Of a DNA stretch of 47,797 nucleotides, positions 1 through 7,327 are shown piece after piece. The stretch lies in contig NVWL01000055.1 of the NCBI GenBank assembly GCA_002733645.1, positions 1 through 47,797 of the forward strand. The letters run 5' to 3'. The notes below the pieces were generated by a model. It ran no database searches and was not told the origin of the DNA. It saw only the letters and a list, made by a program, of their open reading frames with translations. Position 1 is the stretch's first letter; each line of letters begins with the position of its first letter. The DNA comes from Oceanobacter sp. (GTDB lineage Bacteria > Pseudomonadota > Gammaproteobacteria > Pseudomonadales > Oceanobacteraceae). The translations under genes were made by a program, and so were the position numbers.

Positions 1-202
1 GCCACGCCCCTCACTACCTATAAACAGGGGCTTTCAGGAAAACACCATTTCTGTGTTGCTACTTTTTGACGTGACCCGCTGTGACCACCAAGGATGGTGG
101 AAATGCAGGTTTTGCAGGAGCAAAAAACTGCCCAAGAGTAGCGCCTTGAACTGCCATTTTCCTGAAAGCCGCAGCCTCCTCTGCATTAATCAGAGGTGCC
201 CC
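1..202 (-). mobile_element. Partial copy A of a miniature inverted-repeat-type element
   Basis: Read on the minus strand from position 202 leftwards, this stretch aligns over most of its length with the plus-strand sequence 7033-7190. Its inner end (185-202) matches the 18-nt terminal repeat of the second copy at 15 of 18 positions by eye. Shared blocks include GGGGCTTTCAGGAAA (27-41) and GTTGCTACTTTTTGA (55-69). Copy A carries about 45 extra bases (about 82-136) that fold into two hairpins. The other end lies outside the window, so I cannot say whether this is a miniature element or the end of a full insertion sequence. No transposase is visible. Element family not identified. Confidence 0.7.
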
Positions 203-284
203 AGAAGTAAAGTAATGCCCGCGGAGTGATGTAGGCGACGTCATTGAGCGAGTGATTCTTTGGCGCGTTTCTGTATTAGTGATC

Positions 285-313
285 TTGGCTTGCTGATATT
301 TGGCTTGCTGATA
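285..313. repeat. 15-bp period tandem duplication
   Basis: The 14-mer TTGGCTTGCTGATA occurs at 285-298 and again at 300-313. It lies in otherwise non-coding sequence between the element copy at 1-202 and the AraC-family gene. I see no other gene or signal in the 1-352 interval. Confidence 0.8.
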
Positions 314-352
314 CAAAGCGGGGAGAGGCGTCTCCCCGTTCACTCACCTTAC

Positions 353-1405
353 TCAACTCGTTATCGATTCTGGAAGTCGTTGTTTTCGGTACTCCCCCGG
401 TGACATGCCTGTCCACGTTTTAAAGCGACGTTGAAATGAGCGTGGTTCCGTAAAGCCTAAGCGAACAGCGACTTCAGATATTGGCCAGTTTTTGCGTAAC
501 AGCCATTCCTTTGATAGTTGAAGGCGCAAGGTATCTAATATTTGTTGGTAAGATGACTCCGCTTCCAGTAATCGTCTCTGAAGTGTTCGTTCTGACATAC
601 CTAGCTTGCTTGCGACACGCTCACGTCTTGGTATGGACGTTTCCATCATATTGGCTAGGGTAGTTCTCACCTGAACGACAATAGGGTCGGTATGCTGGAG
701 TTCTTTACTTTGTCGATCTGCTTGCTCTTGTAGCGTTTTTAACAGGGTCGGATCAGGGTGATTTAATGGCAGGGACATGAATTGTGGATTGAATTCCATA
801 AGATTGACTCCAGCGTCAAAAATAATGTCGCATCGGTAGTGGTCCCGATATTTTTGTAATTGAGCGGCGTTGGGCTCACTTCGTTCTAAATAGAGGCAGT
901 GAGCAGCGATGTCGTTGCGGCCAGTTACCCAGCGCGCATATTCCGCCGTGGTTGACATAAACTCATCGATAAGATGAGGAGCAACAAGGTCATCCGTACA
1001 GCTGCATTGCCACCGTATCGAGAATACATCGCCTTTTTCTGTCAGCTCGGTATGCCCTAAATTGCCGATCAGGCCTTCGTACTTGGGCACAAGCCGAATA
1101 GCATCTCCGCCGGTTTGACAATTCATGATCAAATAACCAAGCAAGCCCAAAGCACCAGGGACTAAGTGTTTGGCCGTATTAAAACCAAACAACTCATCAT
1201 CTGTCTGAATAATGAGCCAACGCATCAGTGTCTCGAATTCAGTCGAGTCGATACGCGAGAGGCTATTGTCTAGAATGCCTAGATTTAGGTGGCAGGCGTC
1301 TAGCGCCTCACGGGGAGCGATTCCGTAATCTTGTGCTGTGCGTAAAAACAGACGAGCAAAAGAAGAAGACACGCTTCCTGCTAAATAATTATTGTTGTTT
1401 TCCAT
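353..1405 (-). CDS. AraC-family transcriptional regulator (OruR/ArgR-like)
   Basis: The 350-aa protein has the two-part layout of AraC regulators with a PF12625-type N-terminal sensing domain (about residues 15-215) and a C-terminal double helix-turn-helix (about 262-345). The second helix-turn-helix has the usual signature, with ISEVAVRLGFTEPRSFQRRF followed by FKTWTGMSPGEYR. Members bind DNA as activators in response to amino acids, fatty acids or other small ligands; the ligand here cannot be read from sequence. The start at 1405 has GGATGAG upstream. It is divergent from glpD, about 160 bp away, so control of glpD or of itself is a reasonable inference. Nothing in it is broken. Confidence 0.85.
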   Translation of the reverse strand: MENNNNYLAGSVSSSFARLFLRTAQDYGIAPREALDACHLNLGILDNSLSRIDSTEFETLMRWLIIQTDDELFGFNTAKHLVPGALGLLGYLIMNCQTGGDAIRLVPKYEGLIGNLGHTELTEKGDVFSIRWQCSCTDDLVAPHLIDEFMSTTAEYARWVTGRNDIAAHCLYLERSEPNAAQLQKYRDHYRCDIIFDAGVNLMEFNPQFMSLPLNHPDPTLLKTLQEQADRQSKELQHTDPIVVQVRTTLANMMETSIPRRERVASKLGMSERTLQRRLLEAESSYQQILDTLRLQLSKEWLLRKNWPISEVAVRLGFTEPRSFQRRFKTWTGMSPGEYRKQRLPESITS

Positions 1406-1568
1406 GGTCTCATCCGGAAAGCTGGAGCATTCACGCCAATGTCATCGAATAGGTATGAAGGGCGGAATCAGAAGACGTGGTTATACTGAGACACGTATCG
1501 CTGCTGAGGCAAGCAATGCTATGTTACAGATTGTTAGTAGATTCCAGAGTTATCCAATAGAGAGAGTT

Positions 1569-3200
1569 ATGACGTACGTATTGTGGACGCCAGGAAGCCG
1601 AGAATTAGCTTGGGAAGCCATCAACCACGCCGGCCGTTGGGACTTAATTGTCGCTGGTGGTGGTATCACAGGTGCCGGTGTCGCCCGTGAAGCCGCAAGA
1701 CGTGGTCTGAAAGTTTTACTGGTCGAGCGTCAAGATTTTTCCTGGGGAACCTCAAGTCGATCTTCAAAAATGGTTCATGGGGGGTTGCGTTATATCGCTC
1801 AAGGGGATGTGCAGACAACGATGCATTCGGTTCGTGAGCGTGAGCGGTTGATCAATGAAGCGCCGGGCTTAGTCGATTTAATGTCGTACATGATGCCGCA
1901 TTATCGTGGGCGCTTTCCCGGACCGTTTGTGTTTGGTCTGTTGTTACGTGTTTACGATTTTTTAGCAGGTAAGCGCTATCGTCGTTTTTCAAATATGCGC
2001 CAGACCATTGAGCGTTTTCCTTTTTTACGTCGTAATCGCCTGTTAGGTGCCACTGAATTTGCTGATGCCGTGACGGATGACAGTCGTTTAGTGATGCGCG
2101 TCTTACATGAGGCACGAGCAGATGGTGCCGAGCTTTTAAATTATGTTGGTGTGTCTGGCTCTGAACAAAATGAATCTGGCATGACGGTCACGCTGACGGA
2201 TTCGATCACCGGGGCGACCCAGCAAGTCCAGTGTCGCAGTCTGGTTAATGCTACAGGAGTTTGGGTCAATCAACTTCGTCAAGAGTATGGCGAGCAGCAT
2301 ACGATTCGTCCGGCACGTGGCAGTCACATTGTGATTGAGCGTGAACGCCTTCCGGTTGATGTGTCGTTCACTGTGTTACACCCTCGTGATAAGCGTCCGA
2401 TTTTTGTCTATCCATGGGAAGGTCGTACGGTCATTGGAACCACGGATTTAGACCATCCAGATCCGGGGAACGATGAGGCTGGTATTACGGACCAAGAGCT
2501 TACGTACCTTCTTGAGCTGGTGGACTATCAGTTTCCGGATACGGATTTAAGTAAAAGGGATATTATTTCTTCCTGGTCCGGGGTTCGACCGTTGGTGTCC
2601 GCAGGCGCCAGTAACAGCTCGAAAGAATCACGAGATCATACTGTATGGGCTGATGGGCGCTTGATCTCTGTCAGTGGTGGCAAGTTAACCACCTTTCGTT
2701 TGATTGCGTTGGATGTGCTCAAAGCGGCCAGTGATTGGTTGCCAGGCTCTGGTTCGGTAGATGATTCTGCGCCGGTTTTCACGCGGCATTCGACCACTAT
2801 GAAAGTTGATGGGCTTAACGCCGATGTTATTCGTCGATTAAAGGGATTTTACGGGGCTGATTTTGATCGATTGATTGAGTTTTCCAAGACAGAAGATCTG
2901 GCGATTGTTCCCGGAACGGAGATGATTTGGGCTGAGATTTCGTGGTGTGCCGCGCATGAAGCTGTTGTACACCTCGACGATTTATTGCTTCGCCGTACTC
3001 GTTTTGGCTTGCTTGTACCTAAAGGCGGATTAACACATGAAGAGCGTTTAAAGGCGTTGATTCAACCTCAACTTCGTTGGGATGAGCAGCGCTGGAATGA
3101 CGAAGTTGCCCGATATCGCCATACTTGGGAGCAATTCTACTGGCTGCCATCCGAGGAGTCGGAACGTTTGGCCGGTCACTTATTGGCTAAGCAGGCCTGA
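1569..3200 (+). CDS. glpD: Aerobic glycerol-3-phosphate dehydrogenase, FAD-dependent
   Basis: This enzyme oxidises sn-glycerol 3-phosphate to dihydroxyacetone phosphate at the inner membrane and passes electrons to quinone. The 543-aa product has an N-terminal FAD-binding Rossmann motif (AGGGITGAGVAREA, about residues 29-42), the GlpD signature region GTSSRSSKMVHGGLRYI (60-76), and a C-terminal GlpD/DAO_C domain. An open frame extends upstream to 1392, but that would overlap the divergent AraC gene. ATG 1569 is preceded by AGAGAG and gives the normal family N-terminus. No glpK or glpF is adjacent. The last 21 bp overlap the convergent EAL-HDOD gene. The AraC-type gene next door may regulate it. 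Confidence 0.92.
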   Translation: MTYVLWTPGSRELAWEAINHAGRWDLIVAGGGITGAGVAREAARRGLKVLLVERQDFSWGTSSRSSKMVHGGLRYIAQGDVQTTMHSVRERERLINEAPGLVDLMSYMMPHYRGRFPGPFVFGLLLRVYDFLAGKRYRRFSNMRQTIERFPFLRRNRLLGATEFADAVTDDSRLVMRVLHEARADGAELLNYVGVSGSEQNESGMTVTLTDSITGATQQVQCRSLVNATGVWVNQLRQEYGEQHTIRPARGSHIVIERERLPVDVSFTVLHPRDKRPIFVYPWEGRTVIGTTDLDHPDPGNDEAGITDQELTYLLELVDYQFPDTDLSKRDIISSWSGVRPLVSAGASNSSKESRDHTVWADGRLISVSGGKLTTFRLIALDVLKAASDWLPGSGSVDDSAPVFTRHSTTMKVDGLNADVIRRLKGFYGADFDRLIEFSKTEDLAIVPGTEMIWAEISWCAAHEAVVHLDDLLLRRTRFGLLVPKGGLTHEERLKALIQPQLRWDEQRWNDEVARYRHTWEQFYWLPSEESERLAGHLLAKQA

Positions 3201-4397
3201 GGTTGCACGGCTTAATTCAATGGCATTTTCAATGCACAGTTCTAGCTCTGTCGGGGTAATTACGAGAGCATCCCACTGGATTTTTTCTGGGGTGCCTTTT
3301 TCCCACGCGTTAATGGCTTCGAGTAAGAGTCCGTAAGGCCCTCTGTGTTTTACCAGTGCTTGTGTTAATGCTTCTGGTAGCGCGATGCGGGCGCATACAT
3401 CTTCTAAAACCGTGTCCATCATGGCATCTAGCAACGAAAATAGCCCTAGCGTGAAAGCGATATCAGGCTCAAGTACTTTGCTGTATTGGGCTATATTTTG
3501 CGCCAAATAGGCACGAAATAAGGACTGTTCTTGTAAAATTGCTGGCTTATCCGATAGCTTTCCTAACGCCAATAAACTTGCCCAGTTTCTAATTTTATTC
3601 AACCCGAGTAGGGTGACTGCACGTTGTAGGCTCGTGATTGGAGCACCAGAATTGTAGGCGCTAGAATTCGCAATTTGCATTAAGCGAAAACTTAATTGAG
3701 GGTCGTTGCGAATGACCTTAGTTATCTCATCGAAATCACTCTCTGTTTGGTTTAACACTCCCAGTAATTGCATCACAGCGAGGTGAGAGTCGGGGGTGCG
3801 TTTTCCGTACAATGTGATGGGTTTACTAAAGAAAAACCCTTGGAATAACTCATAGCCCATCGCTTTGCAGGCTTCGAATTCTTCGTGGGTCTCAACCTTT
3901 TCAGCAAGCCAGGTCAGGTCATCGCGTTGATATTGATTGATGAGGACTCTTGCGTCTTCAATATCTTTAAGGCCAATCAGATCAACTTTGACAATATCGG
4001 CATACTTTAACCATTCCGCCTGATCCTCTGACCCAGTGAAGTCATCAACGGCAATACGATAGCCTTTCGACCTTAATGACTGAACGGACTTTAAATTCTT
4101 TTCATTGAGGGGGATATGCTCAAGAATTTCGACCACCATGTCCGCCGGGCTGAGTAGTGGGTCCATCGCCAGCCAATCTTCAGTGAAATTCACAAAGGCA
4201 GGCAGCCCTCCGGTGACCAATGACATACCAACTTCATGAATAGCACCAATAACGACTTCTGTGGTGGCGTTATTACCGTTCGACGCTTGCCATTCAAGGG
4301 TTTCTGACGGTACTGGACGACAAAGAAGCTCGTAGGCGAATACCTTCTGTGTTTTATCCAGTATGGGTTGGCGGGCAAGAAGTGGACGGTCTGGCAT
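3180..4397 (-). CDS. EAL-HDOD signalling protein (YuxH/CdgJ family), degenerate EAL
   Basis: 405 aa. Residues about 5-200 are an EAL-type barrel beginning with the family motif LLARQPILDK; the catalytic EAL motif is replaced by ELL (E23-L-L), and the usual DDFGTG loop reads DDFTGSED. Residues about 205-390 form an HDOD domain (for example FRLMQIANSSAYNSG). In this family the EAL part usually lacks cyclic-di-GMP hydrolysis and the protein affects motility or biofilm through protein contacts; that is family knowledge. The gene is divergent from cheV across 116 bp and overlaps the 3' end of glpD by 21 bp. A motility or chemotaxis-linked role is inferred from that neighbourhood. Confidence 0.88.
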   Translation of the reverse strand: MPDRPLLARQPILDKTQKVFAYELLCRPVPSETLEWQASNGNNATTEVVIGAIHEVGMSLVTGGLPAFVNFTEDWLAMDPLLSPADMVVEILEHIPLNEKNLKSVQSLRSKGYRIAVDDFTGSEDQAEWLKYADIVKVDLIGLKDIEDARVLINQYQRDDLTWLAEKVETHEEFEACKAMGYELFQGFFFSKPITLYGKRTPDSHLAVMQLLGVLNQTESDFDEITKVIRNDPQLSFRLMQIANSSAYNSGAPITSLQRAVTLLGLNKIRNWASLLALGKLSDKPAILQEQSLFRAYLAQNIAQYSKVLEPDIAFTLGLFSLLDAMMDTVLEDVCARIALPEALTQALVKHRGPYGLLLEAINAWEKGTPEKIQWDALVITPTELELCIENAIELSRATSGLLSQ

Positions 4398-4438
4398 TGT
4401 TGTGACATCTCTGCATGACTTTTCGACGATTCTTAAAT

Positions 4439-4482
4439 TGTAGACAGTAATTCGCCCTGCGTTTTGTTTTGGGTTGTCTACA
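4439..4482. promoter_or_regulatory. 8-bp inverted repeat in the cheV / EAL-HDOD divergent region
   Basis: TGTAGACA (4439-4446) and its exact reverse complement TGTCTACA (4475-4482) are separated by 28 bp in the 116-bp gap between two divergent genes. The spacing (36 bp centre to centre) could suit a looping or dimer-of-dimers regulator. No regulator is identified. The match may be chance. Confidence 0.35.
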
Positions 4483-4513
4483 CTCTAAAAAGAATGAAAG
4501 TCCGGAGTAAATT

Positions 4514-5446
4514 ATGACAGGCATACTTAGCAGCGTTGATGCCCGTACGCAGTTGGTTGGGCAAAACCGTCTTGAGCTGCTTTTGTTTCATCTTGGTGGT
4601 CACCAATACTTTGCCATTAATGTATTCAAAGTTCAGGAGGTGATGCGCCTTCCTAATTTGACGAAAATTCCTGATTGTCACCCCAGCGTACGTGGGCTTT
4701 GCCATGTGCGAGGCCATACTGTCCCTGTGGTTGATTTACGCGCTGCTATCTCTATGGGCCGGACGCAAACAGACGTCAAGGACTGCAATATCATCGTTAC
4801 TGAATACAATATGACGGTTCAAGCCTTCATGGTGGGTGGTGTCGATCGTATTGTGAATATGAACTGGAACGAAATACTGGCACCGCCAAGCGCGGCAGGT
4901 AGGCACCATTATTTAACGGCCATTACGCGTATCGACGATAAAATTATTGAAATAATTGATGTAGAAAAAGTATTGGCTGAAATATCGCCATACAACCAAC
5001 AGTTGTCGGAAGAGTCCTACAATCGCAGCTTGTTAGAAAAGGTTCGCGGAAAAGATATTCTGATTGTTGATGACTCCAAAGTCGCAATTGAACAAATGAA
5101 GCAAGTACTGACACCCATGGGGTTGAATATTGTCGAGGCGCACAATGGCCTTGAAGCGTATCAAACATTGATGCACTGGAAGGAAGAAGGGCGTGACCTT
5201 CATGATCGTTTAACCATGATTATCACGGATGCAGAAATGCCCGAAATGGATGGTTATATGCTCACAACAGAGATACGACAAGACCCTGAGTTAAAAGATA
5301 TTATTGTGGTTTTACACACGTCGTTGTCGGGTAATTTTAATAAAGCGATGGTTGAGAAAGTGGGCTGTGATGGTTTCTTATCTAAGTTTAAACCTCATGC
5401 TTTAGCTGAAGAAGTTCAGAAATTAATTGCCCAAAAATTTGGTTAA
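4514..5446 (+). CDS. cheV: Chemotaxis coupling protein CheV (CheW-REC)
   Basis: 310 aa with an N-terminal CheW-like domain (about residues 15-160) and a C-terminal receiver domain (about 180-305). The receiver shows the acidic pair D186-D187 in LIVDDS, the phospho-acceptor D239 in IITDAEMPEMDGY, the T/S of HTS, and the conserved lysine in FLSKFKP. CheV couples chemoreceptors to the kinase CheA and is phosphorylated by it, allowing adaptation. GGAG at 4503-4506 precedes the start. Its neighbours, the EAL-HDOD protein and the CheZ-like protein two genes downstream on the other strand, suggest a small motility-linked group separate from a main che cluster. Confidence 0.93.
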   Translation: MTGILSSVDARTQLVGQNRLELLLFHLGGHQYFAINVFKVQEVMRLPNLTKIPDCHPSVRGLCHVRGHTVPVVDLRAAISMGRTQTDVKDCNIIVTEYNMTVQAFMVGGVDRIVNMNWNEILAPPSAAGRHHYLTAITRIDDKIIEIIDVEKVLAEISPYNQQLSEESYNRSLLEKVRGKDILIVDDSKVAIEQMKQVLTPMGLNIVEAHNGLEAYQTLMHWKEEGRDLHDRLTMIITDAEMPEMDGYMLTTEIRQDPELKDIIVVLHTSLSGNFNKAMVEKVGCDGFLSKFKPHALAEEVQKLIAQKFG

Positions 5447-5503
5447 ATGTGAGAACTTTGGCTTCAACATCGATAGTATACTCAGGGTGCCGGAGGTGCT
5501 CTG

Positions 5504-6340
5504 ATGTTTATATCAAAATTATTTATTTATCCCATAAAGTCTTGCGCTGGCGTTGAAGTCAGCACTCTTGAATTTGATCACTCAGGCCCGGTCGGAGATC
5601 GTCGGTTTGTTATTGTAAATAACGATGGCGACTTTTTAACTCAGCGTGAACTTCCTCAGATGGCTAAAATCCAGCCAAATCTGTCTTCGCAATACTTACG
5701 TTTATCGTTATTGAATGACGAGAAAAAAGCCTCTGACGCACCAGTGTTGTCCGTTGATATTCGCCTTCGTGGCAAGCTTTCTCGGGTGCGTGTTTGGCGT
5801 GATGAGGTGCTGGGGCATGATTGTGGGGACGAGGCGGCTCGATGGTTATCGAGTGTACTAGGATGTGAGTGTCGCCTAATGCAGTTGCCGGAAAATAACA
5901 CCCGTAGAGCGGATCCTGATTATGCGCCCGATAATGTTGGGGTGTCATACGCTGACGGTTTTCCGCTATTAATTGTCTCTCAATCCAGTTTGGATGCCTT
6001 GTCGGCTCAGGCGGGTATAGAGGTCGATGTTCGTCGTTTTCGTCCTAACATAGTGATTGCCGATGCTGGCGAGGCATACTCTGAATTACGTTGGCACACG
6101 CTCGGGTTAGATGATCACGCTGTAAGTAGCGGTGTTTTACGGATGGTTAAACCCTGTGAGCGCTGCATTATTCCGACTCGACATCCAGATACGCTGGAGC
6201 GATCTGCTGATGTAATGCTGGCTTTAAAAGATCAATGCCGAATTAATGGACGCATGATTTTTGGACAAAACGCCGTTTACGATGGAACGGCGTTAACACA
6301 GGGAGATGTTGTATCTGTTATGGCGTGGCAGTCAGAATAA
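5504..6340 (+). CDS. MOSC domain protein (YcbX/mARC-like)
   Basis: 278 aa. It has an N-terminal MOSC_N beta-barrel domain (KLFIYPIKSCAGVEV at the start, then GDRRFVIV) and a C-terminal MOSC domain. A conserved cysteine lies in KPCERCIIPTRHPDT (near residue 220), the region that in YcbX and mARC proteins ligates the molybdenum cofactor. Relatives reduce N-hydroxylated compounds or carry sulfur; the substrate here is unknown. E. coli YcbX has an extra C-terminal ferredoxin domain, which is absent here, so electrons would need another partner. It follows cheV by 57 bp and overlaps the convergent gene by 9 bp. Confidence 0.88.
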   Translation: MFISKLFIYPIKSCAGVEVSTLEFDHSGPVGDRRFVIVNNDGDFLTQRELPQMAKIQPNLSSQYLRLSLLNDEKKASDAPVLSVDIRLRGKLSRVRVWRDEVLGHDCGDEAARWLSSVLGCECRLMQLPENNTRRADPDYAPDNVGVSYADGFPLLIVSQSSLDALSAQAGIEVDVRRFRPNIVIADAGEAYSELRWHTLGLDDHAVSSGVLRMVKPCERCIIPTRHPDTLERSADVMLALKDQCRINGRMIFGQNAVYDGTALTQGDVVSVMAWQSE

Positions 6341-6910
6341 TTCGATATCATCGTCAGTGCCAAATGAGTCATCCATCGGCTTGCTAAAGTGGTGGTGATA
6401 AATCTGAAGAGCCTCTGCAATTGAGCGCCCTGATAGAATGTGCTCGAACATTAAACGCTCGGCTTCCATCGTGTAATTGCCTTTGATTTTATCCTGAAGG
6501 TCACGCCAATCATCCTCGATATAACGGGTTTGAGGATTTGAAATAAGATGACCCATCCTCTCCAAACTATCACCCACATGTTCCATACGCTGAGATAAAC
6601 GATCATAAAACTGAAAGGCAACCACAGCCTTGCCTATGTCTTGATGGATTTGTTCAGCCGCTTGTACGATTTCTGGAGGGGTGTTTGTATCATCGCGGCT
6701 AAAGTGGTTTAACAACATCGAGGTGTTATTAGCAATTTGAGTAAAACTGCTTGTCAGAGTATCGACCGAATCATTGCCATCCTTCATTGAAGTGTCGATT
6801 TGTGCAACGGCGAGGGCAAGTAAAGTCAGGGTTTCACCTATCTGGCTCCAGTTGGGCTCGTCGGTATTAGTGACGGTTCCGCTTAAAGAATGGCGTTGCG
6901 GCTGGTTCAT
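6332..6910 (-). CDS. Uncharacterised helical protein with CheZ-like motifs
   Basis: 192 aa, predicted to be almost all helical, no signal peptide. I do not recognise a named family with certainty. Residues 99-112 (FQFYDRLSQRMEHV) place an Asp (D103) and a Gln (Q107) four apart in an amphipathic helix, the same arrangement as CheZ, where D143 and Q147 (in DLTGQ) dephosphorylate CheY. The protein ends in DDDIELF, similar in character to the CheZ C-terminal peptide (DDLLDSLGF) that docks CheY-P. Length is close to CheZ (about 214 aa). It lies near cheV. A CheY-P or CheV-P phosphatase or binding role is an inference. ATG 6910 follows a weak purine-rich site. Confidence 0.6.
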   Translation of the reverse strand: MNQPQRHSLSGTVTNTDEPNWSQIGETLTLLALAVAQIDTSMKDGNDSVDTLTSSFTQIANNTSMLLNHFSRDDTNTPPEIVQAAEQIHQDIGKAVVAFQFYDRLSQRMEHVGDSLERMGHLISNPQTRYIEDDWRDLQDKIKGNYTMEAERLMFEHILSGRSIAEALQIYHHHFSKPMDDSFGTDDDIELF

Positions 6911-7032
6911 TGTTCGTTACCTGAGAGTATGTATCTTCAGGGTAGATGATGAGATTAAGGCTGCCAGCGTTTGTCATAAAAATTACGTTCTCTCGGCCTT
7001 TGTTAATCCGTCGTTCTTAGGTTGTATTTGTC

Positions 7033-7327
7033 AGGGCACCTCTGAATAACGCAGTGATGATAGCGGTTTCCAGGAAAGTGTCAGTTTGAGGCGCTACTTT
7101 GAAGGTATAACGGGTTACATCAAAAAGTAGCAACAAATAAATGGCGCTTTCCTGAAAGCCCCTGTTTATTGGTAGTGATGGGCGTGGGCTGTATTGACAA
7201 TATAAGACACTTCATCTCATTGTTGTTGATCTTGGCAAGGACTCGTCACTACACCTTCGATCAACGCCTCGACCTGAAGCACTTCAGCACTCACGCGCTA
7301 CATGCCTGAGTTATTCAGAGGTGCCCT
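7033..7327 (+). mobile_element. Miniature inverted-repeat element, copy B (295 bp)
   Basis: The element is bounded by a perfect 18-nt terminal inverted repeat: AGGGCACCTCTGAATAAC (7033-7050) and its reverse complement (7310-7327). It has no reading frame of note, so it would depend on a transposase elsewhere. Its first 160 bp match copy A (1-202) in inverse orientation. Inside are several self-complementary stretches: GCTACTTT (7093-7100) pairs with AAAGTAGC, CTGAAGCACTTCAG is a palindrome, and GTTGATC pairs with GATCAAC. I see no clear target-site duplication. The right end lies within the 3' end of the adjacent oxidoreductase gene. Element family not identified. Confidence 0.8.

Noticed and set aside
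59-343. 94-aa minus-strand open frame near the window start
   Set aside because: Its C-terminal part is the mobile-element copy A and its N-terminal part includes the 15-bp tandem duplication; no ribosome site or protein-like pattern supports it.
1392-1568. N-terminal extension of glpD to 1392
   Set aside because: It overlaps the divergent AraC-family gene, is rich in residues unlike the family, and ATG 1569 has a better ribosome site.
6774-7049. 91-aa plus-strand frame running into the element end
   Set aside because: It lies mostly antisense to the CheZ-like gene and stops in the terminal repeat; no ribosome site or conserved pattern.
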